Below the pieces are notes generated by a model that was not told where the DNA came from, did not search any database, and saw nothing but the letters and a program-made list of their open reading frames with translations. Position numbers and translations under genes: made by a program. From assembly GCF_029360705.1 (NCBI RefSeq), contig NZ_JARKMX010000005.1, forward strand, positions 1 to 64,000: 64,000 nucleotides of DNA. The letters run 5' to 3'. This stretch comes from Paraflavitalea pollutisoli. Lineage in GTDB: Bacteria > Bacteroidota > Bacteroidia > Chitinophagales > Chitinophagaceae. Positions within the stretch are counted from its first letter, which is position 1. The number at the start of each line of letters is the position of its first letter. Below are positions 23,647-33,120 of this stretch, one piece after another.

Positions 23647-24741
23647 ATGAGTCGTAAAGGAAAAGTGCTGGTAGCCATGAGCGGCGGTATCGATAGTACG
23701 GTAGCCGCGCTGATGCTCAACGACCAGGGATATGAAGTGGTGGGTATTACCATGAAAACCTGGGATTATGCCGCCAGCGGAGGCAGTAAAAAAGAAACAG
23801 GCTGCTGTAATGTAGACTCTTTCAATGATGCCCGGATGGCAGCCGTACAACACGGCTTCCCCCACTATATATTGGATATCAGGGATGAATTTGGCGATTT
23901 TGTGATCGAGAACTTCGTAGACGAGTACCTCGCCGGACGCACGCCCAATCCCTGCGTTATGTGCAATACCCACATCAAATGGCGCGCGCTGCTGAAAAGA
24001 GCCGATGCCCTCGGTTGCGAATTCATTGCTACCGGGCACTACGGCAATATCCACCAGCATACCAATGGACGCCATTATATCAGCAAAGGCGTTGATGATA
24101 CCAAAGATCAGAGCTATGTGCTCTGGGGCCTCCAGCAGGATCTGCTGGCCCGCACCCTGCTCCCTCTGGGTAATTTCCGGAAAACCGAGATCCGCCAGAT
24201 GGCATTGGACTACGGTTACCCCGAACTGGCCAAAAAGAGCGAAAGTTATGAGATCTGTTTCGTGCCCGACAATGACTACCGCGGCTTTTTAAAGCGCCGG
24301 GTAGATGGCCTGGAAGAGAAAGTGGCCGGAGGCAATTTCGTCGACAAGGCGGGAAAAGTGCTGGGTAAGCACAAAGGGTATCCCTTTTACACCATCGGGC
24401 AACGCAAGGGCCTGGATATTGCTTTTGGTAAACCCGTCTATGTGACCAACATCATCCCGGAAACCAATACCGTGATGCTGGGCGACGAAGAAGACCTTAG
24501 CCGGCACGAAATGCTGGTCAGCAAGATCAACTGGCTCAAGTATGATGGAGTAACCGACGGGATGGAAGCAAACACTAAGATCCGCTACAAGGACAAAGGA
24601 ACCCTATCCAACCTGTACACCCACGAGCGTGGGGTAATGGTCAGGTTTTTCGAAGATGCCAAGGGAATCGCACCGGGTCAGAGCGCCGTCTTTTATGAAG
24701 GCAATGACGTGATCGGCGGCGGTATCATTCAACGCGGATAA
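23647..24741 (+). CDS. mnmA: tRNA-specific 2-thiouridylase MnmA
   Basis: This 364-aa enzyme thiolates U34 of tRNA-Lys, -Glu and -Gln. The ATP PP-loop SGGIDST is at residues 12-18. The catalytic Cys pair is Cys103 (in NPCVMC, with Cys106 beside it) and Cys204 (in YEICFVPD). The central TGHY and DQSYVLWGL blocks and the C-terminal beta-barrel are present. The open frame extends to 23569, but the ATG at 23647 gives the canonical start MSRKGKVLVAMSGG and follows a -7 box. A terminator follows. Confidence 0.95.
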   Translation: MSRKGKVLVAMSGGIDSTVAALMLNDQGYEVVGITMKTWDYAASGGSKKETGCCNVDSFNDARMAAVQHGFPHYILDIRDEFGDFVIENFVDEYLAGRTPNPCVMCNTHIKWRALLKRADALGCEFIATGHYGNIHQHTNGRHYISKGVDDTKDQSYVLWGLQQDLLARTLLPLGNFRKTEIRQMALDYGYPELAKKSESYEICFVPDNDYRGFLKRRVDGLEEKVAGGNFVDKAGKVLGKHKGYPFYTIGQRKGLDIAFGKPVYVTNIIPETNTVMLGDEEDLSRHEMLVSKINWLKYDGVTDGMEANTKIRYKDKGTLSNLYTHERGVMVRFFEDAKGIAPGQSAVFYEGNDVIGGGIIQRG

Positions 24742-24819
24742 TGACCTGCCCCAACCCGGGCAAGGCCATTCTGAACTGATTTTCAAGCAATAATTGCCCC
24801 TATAAAACGTTATCAGAAC

Positions 24820-24848
24820 CGGGAAAATACCATTTTCCCGTTTTTTTT
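24820..24848 (+). terminator. Terminator of mnmA
   Basis: A 9-bp perfect stem CGGGAAAAT-ACC-ATTTTCCCG is followed by eight T. It lies 79 nt after the stop codon. Confidence 0.9.
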
Positions 24849-24959
24849 ATTGCTGGCTGCCCCATCCAGGCATCGCTGGCCAACGTATCTAAAGAGACAA
24901 CGAAAAAAGAATTAACATTGTCCTTCAGGCAGATAAATATAGAATCTAACCGGTTTACC

Positions 24960-25733
24960 ATGAAAAGACACGTTACCCTGTATTCACTCGTAGCCATGCT
25001 GGTCCTGCTGGTCGCTATTAGTGGATGTGATAAAGAAACGGATCAGTCAACTTTTGAAACACCAGATCAATACATACCCCTGCAAGTGGGAAAATATATC
25101 AGGTACCAGGTCGATTCGCTGATCTGGCTCAATGTAGGCGACAATTACGCCATCAGGTCATACCAGGCGAAGGATGTGGTAGAAGGTACCGGGACCGACC
25201 TGCTCGGCCGCCCCTCCTGGCGGGTACAGCGCTATATGCGCTCGCTGAAAAGCACCAATGAGGCCGAATGGGCGCCAGCCTTCAACTACGAGGTGGTGCG
25301 GGCAGGTAACAACATCGAACTTGTCGAAAACAACCTGCGCTTTGTAAAAATGCAGACTCCCCTGGTGGAAGGCCGAGGATTCATGGGCAATGGCTATCTC
25401 CCCAGCAGCCTCTACTACGATCAATTTAAACTAACGATAACCGGTAATATCGGCAAATGGGAATCCACCTACGAAGAATTCGGTGCGGCCGAGATCAATG
25501 GTAAAAACTACGACAGTACCATTACCGTTACCATGGTCAACGATTCGATCGAAGTGCCCATCATCGATCGCTCACGGTCTGCTTCCAAAACAGTATGGGT
25601 GGAAAAATATGCCAAAGGAATTGGCCTCATTTACCGCGACGTGGCGCTCTGGGAATACAACCCGCCTTCACTCGGCAATGCTGCCTCCTATGCAGGTTTC
25701 GGCATCAGGTTGACGATACTCGATCACAACTAA
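24960..25733 (+). CDS. Lipoprotein of unknown function
   Basis: This 257-aa protein has an SPII signal with AISGC (Cys24). A single beta-rich domain follows, starting at YIPLQVGKYIRYQVDS, a pattern common in Bacteroidota lipoproteins of unknown role. No catalytic motif is visible. The ATG at 24960 begins the signal; a TTG 42 nt upstream also opens the frame but adds non-signal residues. The subtilase gene starts 29 nt downstream on the same strand, so the two are probably cotranscribed. Confidence 0.75.
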   Translation: MKRHVTLYSLVAMLVLLVAISGCDKETDQSTFETPDQYIPLQVGKYIRYQVDSLIWLNVGDNYAIRSYQAKDVVEGTGTDLLGRPSWRVQRYMRSLKSTNEAEWAPAFNYEVVRAGNNIELVENNLRFVKMQTPLVEGRGFMGNGYLPSSLYYDQFKLTITGNIGKWESTYEEFGAAEINGKNYDSTITVTMVNDSIEVPIIDRSRSASKTVWVEKYAKGIGLIYRDVALWEYNPPSLGNAASYAGFGIRLTILDHN

Positions 25734-25762
25734 ACAACACACAAACCGAAAAAGCTGGCTGT

Positions 25763-27736
25763 ATGAGAAACATCACCTGGTTGCTCTTGCTGACAGCTTG
25801 CTTTCATACAGCCAGGGCACAATACAGTCGCTACCTGATCCAATTCACCGATAAGAAAGGTACGGCCCACAGCCTGACCACGCCCAACACGTACCTTTCT
25901 CCCAAAGCCCTGGCGCGGCGTACTATTCAGCATATTCCTATCGACTCTACCGACCTGCCCGTTTCGGCCACCTATCTCGATAGCTTGCGTAAACTACCAC
26001 AGGTGACGGTGATCAATACCTCCAAATGGCTTAACCAGGCCCTGATACAAACCAACGATCCGGCTGCCCTGGCAAAGATCAACAGTTATCCTTTTGTACG
26101 CATGGGCGCCCCGATCGGCAAACGGGAAACTGCCGGCAACAGCACCGCCACAAAGGAAAGATTCCTGGAAACAGTGGTACCACTGGATCATCCGGCCAGT
26201 TATGTGGCAACACGGCAGCAAGGAGCAATGGGCCTCAATTACGGTAATACCTACAACCAGATACATATTCACAGGGGCGAATACCTGCACGATCGCGGAC
26301 TCACCGGCAATGGCATCACCATCGCAATACTTGATGCCGGGTTCCGTAACTACCACACCAATCCGGCACTCGACAGTGTACGGCTTCAAAACCGCCTATT
26401 GGGTACCTGGGATTATGTAGCTAACGAACCCAGTGTAACCGAAGACGACACCCATGGCCTGTATTGCTTCAGCATTCTGGCATCCAACAAACCCGGACAG
26501 CTCGTTGGCACTGCCCCACATGCGAGCTATTGGCTGTTACGAACAGAGAATCCCGCCAGTGAATATCCTGTAGAAGAACAATACTGGGCAGCCGCGGCTG
26601 AATTTGCGGATAGTGCAGGCGTCGACATGATCTCGTCTTCATTGGGCTATATCGATTTCGACGATCACAGCTTTGATCATACCTACGCCCAACGGGATGG
26701 CAATACCTCCCTCATTACCCGCGCAGCCGATTGGGCTGCCCGCAAAGGCATGATCGTAATGAACAGTGCCGGCAACAACGGCGCCCGCACCGATGACCTC
26801 AAATTCATCTCCTGCCCGGCAGATGGCGACAGCGTGGTAGCAGTAGGCGCCACCACCCCTACCGGGGCCATCGCCTCCTTCAGTAGTTGGGGGCCCAACG
26901 GTAAGGGTACGCTGAAACCCAATATCGTATCGGTAGGCCAGGGCACGGTGATCGCGAGCCTTACAGGTACGCCCTCTTCTGGTAATGGCACCTCTTTTTC
27001 CAATCCCAATATAGCCGGCCTGATCGCTTGTTTATGGCAGGCATTTCCTGAAGTGGGTAATATGAAGATCATCGATGCCGTGCAAAGAAGTGCCGATCGT
27101 TATAACAATCCCGACATACGTTTTGGCTACGGATTGCCGGACTTCAAAAAAGCCCTGGTACTGTTGACGCAACAACAGGCAAAAACATCCGCAGCCTATA
27201 ACAATTGTGTAGTGAGCCTCGATTGGACCAGCCAGGACGATACAGGCGTAGTTTATTCCATCACCCGTAAACTGCCGGGCGAAAATAACTTCTCGCTGCT
27301 CCGCACGGTAGCTGCCACTTCCACCACCTTCAAAAAGAACAGTCACACCATCAACGACACCTTAACGACAGCCGGTATCGGAACGGTCACTTACCAGCTG
27401 GTACAGCGCATCGGTACTGATACTTCGTTTCTTATCGGCACGGTACAACAGCAGGTCAGCAATACCTGCTTCCCGGCCAATACCACGCGGGTGATGCCCA
27501 ATCCCTTCAACAACGAACTGAAGATCGTCGCCAATACACCGGAGGCCATACCCGACCTCTCGATACAGGTATATGATGACCAGGGCAAACTGATCTATCA
27601 GCAGCAACAATCCAAACCTGCCGGATACAGGCAATACACGCTCTACACCGCCGGATGGCCCAACGGTCTATATAAAATAACCTTGAACAAAGGGAATAAA
27701 CGTTTCTACGATCAGAAGATCATCAAACTTCCTTAA
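25763..27736 (+). CDS. Secreted S8 subtilisin-like peptidase with T9SS sorting domain
   Basis: This 657-aa protein has a signal peptide (to about residue 20, HTARAQ) and a pro-region (about 21-150). The S8 domain has the catalytic triad Asp191 (AILDAGF), His231 (DDTHGL) and Ser411 (GTSFSNP), with the oxyanion Asn in NSAGNNGA. A beta domain follows, then a C-terminal type IX sorting domain (about 580-657: VMPNPFNNELKIV, VYDDQGKLIYQQ, WPNGLYKITL). It is probably a surface or extracellular protease. The ATG at 25763 starts the signal peptide. Its TAA overlaps the convergent methyltransferase stop codon by 4 nt. Confidence 0.9.
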   Translation: MRNITWLLLLTACFHTARAQYSRYLIQFTDKKGTAHSLTTPNTYLSPKALARRTIQHIPIDSTDLPVSATYLDSLRKLPQVTVINTSKWLNQALIQTNDPAALAKINSYPFVRMGAPIGKRETAGNSTATKERFLETVVPLDHPASYVATRQQGAMGLNYGNTYNQIHIHRGEYLHDRGLTGNGITIAILDAGFRNYHTNPALDSVRLQNRLLGTWDYVANEPSVTEDDTHGLYCFSILASNKPGQLVGTAPHASYWLLRTENPASEYPVEEQYWAAAAEFADSAGVDMISSSLGYIDFDDHSFDHTYAQRDGNTSLITRAADWAARKGMIVMNSAGNNGARTDDLKFISCPADGDSVVAVGATTPTGAIASFSSWGPNGKGTLKPNIVSVGQGTVIASLTGTPSSGNGTSFSNPNIAGLIACLWQAFPEVGNMKIIDAVQRSADRYNNPDIRFGYGLPDFKKALVLLTQQQAKTSAAYNNCVVSLDWTSQDDTGVVYSITRKLPGENNFSLLRTVAATSTTFKKNSHTINDTLTTAGIGTVTYQLVQRIGTDTSFLIGTVQQQVSNTCFPANTTRVMPNPFNNELKIVANTPEAIPDLSIQVYDDQGKLIYQQQQSKPAGYRQYTLYTAGWPNGLYKITLNKGNKRFYDQKIIKLP

Positions 27737-28908
27737 GATTTGCGCATCAATGCCGCAAACATGGTATCGGCCTGGTTGCTATATCCTTTCAGTAGCTCTA
27801 TATGTAGCGCTTCCAAGCCCTCATGCTCCTGCATGTACTGTACCACCGCTTCATTTTCATCGCGGAATACCGAACAGGTAATATACAGCAAAAGCCCCCC
27901 TGCCGGTAGCTGCGTGCCCACGCGGGCAACGATCTTCTTTTGCAAGGTTTGATATCGGAGAATCGCGGCCTGGTCGAAATAAAATAGTTGCTCCGGGGTA
28001 CGGCTCCAGGTACCCGAACCAGAACAAGGCACATCTGCCAGGATGAGGACTGGCGGTATCGCCAGGGCAAGGTTTGCCTGTGGATTGCTCAGGTCAGCCA
28101 CAAAGGAGCGGTAACGGGTTATACCGGCTTCGGCAAACCGTTTTTTCAGGTTGGCAATGATCGAGTCCCTGATATCCGATACCGTAAGGTCTATCTTACC
28201 GAACACGTCGAAGGCAAGAATTGATTTACCCCCACTGGCAGCACAACAATCCCATACCGGTAAAGCGGCTGTGTTGGTAATGCGCTCTTTGACCAGCTGC
28301 AAAAACTTACCGACCCGCTGCGAACTAAGGTCCTGCACCACCGCGTCCTGGTTCAATACAATCACCTCATCCACTTTCGAAGCATTGGGCAAGGCGATGG
28401 CATCCTCCGATGCCATGGCATACGTAATATTTGCTGCCGTCAGCTTTTGCTGCACCACCGCGCGTTTGCCAGGGCGGCATCGCAGGAACAAATGCGGCTG
28501 CACAAAAAAAGAAGTACAAAAAGCCAATGCGTCCATGCCCGTGCTCAGCTCATCTGCCCAGGGAAAGACAGCAGCCAACGATTCCTCCCCCGCTACCATC
28601 GTCCATTTATCGGCAAACGGTAATGCGGCCTGCTCATTCCATGCCGGCTTCAGTTGTGCCAGCACTTCATTGGGTGCCTGGCTACATAAAAAAAGGCCTG
28701 CTACGATCCGCTCGGGAACCGGTAGCTGCTCCAATCCTTTACCTGCCCGGAAATAACAGTAGCAAAGATGGCTAATGCTGCGGCGGTCCCGGGAGCCAAA
28801 CTTCTTATCCTTCCGGAAGAACTCTTTAATGAAGAGACCAAAAGGCTGTTGACCCTTGTATTGATCGAGAACCTGAACAGCCGTATTGAGATGCGCAAAG
28901 AATTTCAT
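27733..28908 (-). CDS. RsmB/NOP2-type RNA (cytosine-5) methyltransferase
   Basis: This 391-aa enzyme transfers a methyl group from S-adenosylmethionine to C5 of cytosine in RNA, probably rRNA. The SAM motif is CCAASGGKS. The motif IV Cys is in DVPCSGSGTWSRTPE and the catalytic motif VI Cys in ITCSVFRDENE. The N-terminal part (about 1-150) is a helical RNA-binding region like that of RsmB. The frame extends to 28971, but the ATG at 28908 (MKFFAHLNTAVQVLDQY) fits the family start better. It is divergent from the histidine-kinase gene and convergent with the subtilase gene. Confidence 0.85.
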   Translation of the reverse strand: MKFFAHLNTAVQVLDQYKGQQPFGLFIKEFFRKDKKFGSRDRRSISHLCYCYFRAGKGLEQLPVPERIVAGLFLCSQAPNEVLAQLKPAWNEQAALPFADKWTMVAGEESLAAVFPWADELSTGMDALAFCTSFFVQPHLFLRCRPGKRAVVQQKLTAANITYAMASEDAIALPNASKVDEVIVLNQDAVVQDLSSQRVGKFLQLVKERITNTAALPVWDCCAASGGKSILAFDVFGKIDLTVSDIRDSIIANLKKRFAEAGITRYRSFVADLSNPQANLALAIPPVLILADVPCSGSGTWSRTPEQLFYFDQAAILRYQTLQKKIVARVGTQLPAGGLLLYITCSVFRDENEAVVQYMQEHEGLEALHIELLKGYSNQADTMFAALMRKS

Positions 28909-28979
28909 CCGCTGCAAGATAGCAAAAACGCGGTTGGGCCAATAAAAACCATTAATTTGATGATCGATCATCCACCTTC

Positions 28980-31900
28980 ATGCGTAACTGGTTAACTATA
29001 TGGGCATTCCTCTTCCTCCCGGTTTGGGTACTGGCCCGGCAATCGCCCTTTTCCTTCAGGACGATTACTATCAACCAGGGCCTGTCACAAAACAGTGTTA
29101 TTGATATTGCCAACGATGACAAAGGTTTTCTATGGTTTGCCACACAAGACGGGCTTAACCGTTACGATGGAAAAGAAATGACCATTTTCCGTAAGACCTT
29201 CGACGATATCACCACCCGTGCGTATAGCCGTCTCGGTAAAATCATACCAGGTCAGCACCATGATCTGTGGCTGATCACCAGTGGTGGAAAGCTGGAGCGG
29301 TTCAATCTGTACAACGACTCCTTTACCCGTTACAGGACATTACCCATGATCGGCCCATTACCACCCCTCAGCTGCTTTCGCCAGGAAAAAGAAGGCCCTT
29401 GGTGGATCGGTACCCAAAAGAATGGGCTCTATTTTTTTGACTCAACCATCCGGAAAGTCATTCACTATACCAGCACCACCGGCACACTCACCAGCGACAG
29501 CGTCCAGCATTTGTATCAATGTCGCAACCAACAATACTGGGTGCTCACCAGCAATGGCATTACGGTCATCGATCCGGCAAAAGCGATCAATAGCAGACTC
29601 CTGTACAATGCGGCGGGAACACCAATTTCCTGCAGCGTCATGGCAGAAGACAACAATAACCAACGCTGGGTCGGCACCTATGCGCGCGGCCTCTATTGCA
29701 GCCAGCCCGGCGATACGGCCCTGCGGCCATTTACCGGCTTCAACGCCAACAATACCATTCCCAACGACCTGGTAGTGCAAGCAATTCGCACCGACCAGCA
29801 GGGCCGCGTTTGGATCGGTACGCTTGGCGATGGATTATACATCATCAACAACCACGATAAGACCATCCGCCACCTGTTGCCGGAAGACAACAATGCCGCT
29901 TCCCTGAGCTACATCGATGTACTCTGCCTGCAGCCCGATCAGATGGGTGGCATGTGGATCGGAACCGATGGCGGTGGGGTATCCTTTTACGACAAGCGGC
30001 TCAACTTATTCTCACTGCTATCCAGGAACACGGTACCGAAACATATACCCATCGAACAGGTGCGGTCGGTGACTACCGACGCGCTGGGCGGTCTGTGGAT
30101 CGGCACATCCTCCAGCGGGCTATCCTATTCACCCGACCATAGCAGTCGTACCCTGCGCCGGATCGATTTGTTGACTAAACGGGTGCCGGGCAATAAAGAG
30201 CGCATCGTGTCTTTATATGCCGACGAAGAAGATGTATGGGTAGGTACACAAGACAATGGCTTGCTGATACTCGATAACAGGCAGCAAAAACCCAAAGCGA
30301 GCTTCACACCACAGCAACAAGGCACACGCTATCTGGCCGATCACACGGTATGGTGTATATTACCTTCCGGGTCACAGCGTGCCTGGCTGGGCACCCGCAA
30401 TGCCGGCCTGTGCCTGCTCGATAAGCAGCAAGGGCTCATCAGTAATTATAGACACCAGCCAGGTACCACCGGCGGTATCGCCGACAACAACATCAGAGCG
30501 ATCACGAAGATCAACGATAGCCTGCTTTGCCTGGCATTCGAAAGCAAGGGCATACAATTCTTCCACATTCGTACAGGCACTTTCTCCGATCTCTCCTATA
30601 CCAAAGCATTACAACAGATCCGGGTAGAAGAACCGGTCCTTAAAAGTCTCTGCTTCCGTCCACCCTATCTCTGGATGGGTACGCTGGGGAATGGTATCCT
30701 GTTGCTCGACTCTACGACTGGCCGACTCTCCGGCATCTCAGAAAAACAGGGACTTCCCAACAACACCATCTATAGTATCATTCCGGACGATGCCGGCAAT
30801 CTGTGGATGAGCACCAATGGAGGCATCATACGGTGTACGCCACCAGCCAATCTCGCGCAGATCAACCGTTCCCATTTCAGCCTGTTCACCGTTGAAGACG
30901 GACTGCAGGGCAATGAATTCAATACCGGTGCCTTTCACGCATCGTCGGGTGGCGTACTCTATTTCGGAGGCACCAACGGGCTGAATTGGTTTGACCCTCA
31001 TAAATATACGGGGGCCGATCCCGCGGCGCCCGTCGTCATCACACAAGCCAGCATCAACAACGAACCATGGACCGGCGACACAGCCATACCCTACAAAAAC
31101 ATACTGAACCTGGCCTGGCACCAGAACTCCTTATCCTTCAGTTTCGCAGCCCTGGATTATGTAGCTCCCCGCAAGTTCAATTACTACTTCCAGCTTTATC
31201 CCTACGACAAGAACTGGATATCGGCCGGCAACCGCAATTATGCTGCCTATACCAATATCCCACCCGGGCATTATACCTTCCGGGTCAAAGCCTGGGGCCA
31301 GCCCACGGGCAGCAACGACCAGGAAGCCCTGCTCATCATCAACATACGGCCACCTTTCTGGAAAACGGGTTGGTTCATTGGCCTGCTGGTATTGGCACTC
31401 ATTTCGATTTTGTATGGCTTGTACCGTTACCGCATCAATCGCCTGATCGAATTGCAGCAGGTGCGCAACCGTATTGCGACCGACCTGCACGATGATATCG
31501 GCTCTACCCTCACCAACATCAGCATCCTGTCAGAGCTGAGCCGGCAACAGCTACACCGCGGAGAAGCGGCTGCCCCCTTCCTTGACCGCATCGCCGAGGA
31601 GGTCAACAACTCGAGCCAGGCGCTCGATGATATTGTGTGGAGTATCAATACCAACAACGATACACTCGATCAAACGGTAGCCCGCATGCGCCGGTATGCG
31701 GCAGAGATCTTCGATGGTTCCAACATTGGGTACTCCCTGCACCTCGATGAACAGTTTGCCCACCGCAAACTCAATATGGAACAACGGCGCGATTGCTTCC
31801 TGCTGTTCAAAGAAGTCATTAACAACATCTACAAACATGCAGAAGCGCGTAACGTAGTGATCAAAGTGTGGCTCGATGGCAACCAGCTGCATATGACCAT

Positions 31901-32060
31901 TGAAGACGATGGCAAGGGATTCGATACCCGTCAAACCACCCATCGCAATGGGTTGAAGAACATGCAGCAGCGGGTCAATAAATGGAAAGGACAACTCCTG
32001 ATTGCATCAGCGACGAGCAAAGGAACACGCACGTCAATTACCCTTCCCGTTAGTAGCTGA
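28980..32060 (+). CDS. Beta-propeller sensor histidine kinase
   Basis: This 1026-aa membrane kinase has a signal peptide (about 1-20). Two seven-bladed two-component-propeller units follow (about 25-690; recurring WIGTxxxGL and DNxGxLWxxT blocks), then a Y_Y_Y domain (about 690-785) and one membrane helix (about 797-817). The HisKA_3 domain has the phosphoacceptor His in TDLHDDIGST (about 836), and a HATPase domain follows (N box NNIYKHAEARN, G box DDGKGFD). Unlike hybrid two-component systems of this group, it has no fused receiver or AraC domain; the response regulator gene follows 52 nt downstream. The signal is unknown, in relatives often a glycan. Confidence 0.92.
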   Translation: MRNWLTIWAFLFLPVWVLARQSPFSFRTITINQGLSQNSVIDIANDDKGFLWFATQDGLNRYDGKEMTIFRKTFDDITTRAYSRLGKIIPGQHHDLWLITSGGKLERFNLYNDSFTRYRTLPMIGPLPPLSCFRQEKEGPWWIGTQKNGLYFFDSTIRKVIHYTSTTGTLTSDSVQHLYQCRNQQYWVLTSNGITVIDPAKAINSRLLYNAAGTPISCSVMAEDNNNQRWVGTYARGLYCSQPGDTALRPFTGFNANNTIPNDLVVQAIRTDQQGRVWIGTLGDGLYIINNHDKTIRHLLPEDNNAASLSYIDVLCLQPDQMGGMWIGTDGGGVSFYDKRLNLFSLLSRNTVPKHIPIEQVRSVTTDALGGLWIGTSSSGLSYSPDHSSRTLRRIDLLTKRVPGNKERIVSLYADEEDVWVGTQDNGLLILDNRQQKPKASFTPQQQGTRYLADHTVWCILPSGSQRAWLGTRNAGLCLLDKQQGLISNYRHQPGTTGGIADNNIRAITKINDSLLCLAFESKGIQFFHIRTGTFSDLSYTKALQQIRVEEPVLKSLCFRPPYLWMGTLGNGILLLDSTTGRLSGISEKQGLPNNTIYSIIPDDAGNLWMSTNGGIIRCTPPANLAQINRSHFSLFTVEDGLQGNEFNTGAFHASSGGVLYFGGTNGLNWFDPHKYTGADPAAPVVITQASINNEPWTGDTAIPYKNILNLAWHQNSLSFSFAALDYVAPRKFNYYFQLYPYDKNWISAGNRNYAAYTNIPPGHYTFRVKAWGQPTGSNDQEALLIINIRPPFWKTGWFIGLLVLALISILYGLYRYRINRLIELQQVRNRIATDLHDDIGSTLTNISILSELSRQQLHRGEAAAPFLDRIAEEVNNSSQALDDIVWSINTNNDTLDQTVARMRRYAAEIFDGSNIGYSLHLDEQFAHRKLNMEQRRDCFLLFKEVINNIYKHAEARNVVIKVWLDGNQLHMTIEDDGKGFDTRQTTHRNGLKNMQQRVNKWKGQLLIASATSKGTRTSITLPVSS

Positions 32061-32100
32061 TACCCCAAATGAGTGATACCAGTTAGTGGTAACCAAAGCT

Positions 32101-32108
32101 TACCTTTA
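32101..32108 (+). promoter_or_regulatory. -7-like box directly before the response regulator
   Basis: TACCTTTA differs from TAnnTTTG at the last base and ends 5 nt before the ATG at 32113. The -33 region is weak. It could give the response regulator a separate, leaderless transcript in addition to read-through from the kinase gene. Confidence 0.35.
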
Positions 32109-32112
32109 TAGC

Positions 32113-32739
32113 ATGTTAGCCAGGATCGCCATATTTGAAGACAATGACAGGCTGCGGGAGTCGCTGGCCTACCTGTTAAAAATGAACAATTACGATGTGG
32201 TAGGTGACTACAATCAATGTAATGACGCCGCCAATATTGCCCGCGTGTACAAACCCGACGTGGTGTTGATGGATATTGACATGCCGGGCGAATCAGGTAT
32301 TCGGGGTGTGCAAATGATCAAAGAAGCGCAACCGAAAACGGCGGTGATCATGTATACCGTCTTCGAAGATGATGAGAAATTGTTCAAATGCCTGTGCTCC
32401 GGCGCCAATGGCTACCTGCTCAAAAAAACGCCGCCGGCCAAACTGTTCGATGCAATCCAGGAAGTACTGGAAGGAGGAGCGCCCATGTCGCCCACCATTG
32501 CCAAGAAAGTATTGAACACCTTTCAATCGAGGCCCGACACCAACAAGTATAATCTGTCGCCCCGTGAAATAGAAGTGTTGCAATGGCTCACCAAAGGGTA
32601 TAGTATCAAATTGATCGCCTCCGAAATGGGCCTCGCCTTCGACACTGTGCGGGCACACCTCAAGAATATATACCAGAAACTACACGTCAACTGCGGGAAA
32701 GAAGCGATCGCCAAAGCGCTCAGTGAAAGGATCGTGTAA
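32113..32739 (+). CDS. NarL/LuxR-type response regulator
   Basis: This 208-aa protein has a receiver domain at residues 1-120 with the acidic pocket FEDND and the phosphorylation site VVLMDIDMPG (Asp about 53), and the conserved Lys in LLKKTPPAK. A LuxR-type helix-turn-helix covers about residues 145-205 (LSPREIEVLQWLTKGYSIK, DTVRAHLKNIYQKL). The frame opens at a GTG at 32086; the ATG at 32113 gives the normal start MLARIAIFEDND. It is the cognate regulator of the propeller kinase. Its targets are unknown. Confidence 0.92.
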   Translation: MLARIAIFEDNDRLRESLAYLLKMNNYDVVGDYNQCNDAANIARVYKPDVVLMDIDMPGESGIRGVQMIKEAQPKTAVIMYTVFEDDEKLFKCLCSGANGYLLKKTPPAKLFDAIQEVLEGGAPMSPTIAKKVLNTFQSRPDTNKYNLSPREIEVLQWLTKGYSIKLIASEMGLAFDTVRAHLKNIYQKLHVNCGKEAIAKALSERIV

Positions 32740-32912
32740 CCCATGAACTGCTCTCCGCTCCCAGCCATTCTTCCTTCCCGGTAGGGGTAGGTGCGTATTT
32801 TTCCTCACTCAAAAAGGCTATTGCAGGATTATGTTACCTGCCAGACCTTTATGTTATAACGGTTTACCCTTATACAATCCCGGTACTAATTCAAATTAAG
32901 ATATGTTTCAGC

Positions 32913-33016
32913 AGCTCCTGCATGGGCTGTTTGAGATCAAGAGCGGTGATACTAAACAGGTGGTAATAAACTATTTAATACCGCTTGCAGGGCTGGTGGT
33001 CCCACCGGCCTTTTTT
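32913..33016 (+). ncRNA. Candidate three-way-junction RNA ending in a terminator
   Basis: Helix P1 pairs AGC-CCTGCA (32913-32922, one bulged T) with TGCAGGGCT (32986-32994). Inside it, CTGTTT (32927-32932) pairs with AAACAG (32954-32959), extended by ATCA/TGAT. Directly adjoining, GTGGTA (32960-32965) pairs with TACCGC (32979-32984). A terminator stem GGCTGGTG-GTCC-CACCGGCC (32991-33010) with six T shares bases with P1, so the two compete. No gene lies downstream on this strand, so a small RNA is more likely than a riboswitch. A 60-codon frame (32903-33085) overlaps but runs through the terminator. Confidence 0.4.
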
Positions 33017-33060
33017 ATTTGCCTTTTGCCCCCCGAACTATATATGGCTACTCTCCGAAA

Positions 33061-33098
33061 CAAAAAAGGCCCATGCTGCAGATAGCAACATGGGCCTT
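33061..33098 (-). terminator. Terminator of the sucA-sucB operon
   Basis: A perfect 10-bp stem AAGGCCCATG (33066-33075) and CATGGGCCTT (33089-33098), followed on the minus strand by TTTTTT, lies 23 nt beyond the sucB stop codon. Confidence 0.85.
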
Positions 33099-33120
33099 AT
33101 GTTTAATTCCTTTAGAACTT

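Noticed and set aside
32903-33085. 60-codon plus-strand frame with a hydrophobic C-terminal half
   Set aside because: It runs straight through a terminator with six T and overlaps a three-way-junction fold. No homologue or ribosome-binding site is recognised, so it is kept only as a note to the RNA candidate.
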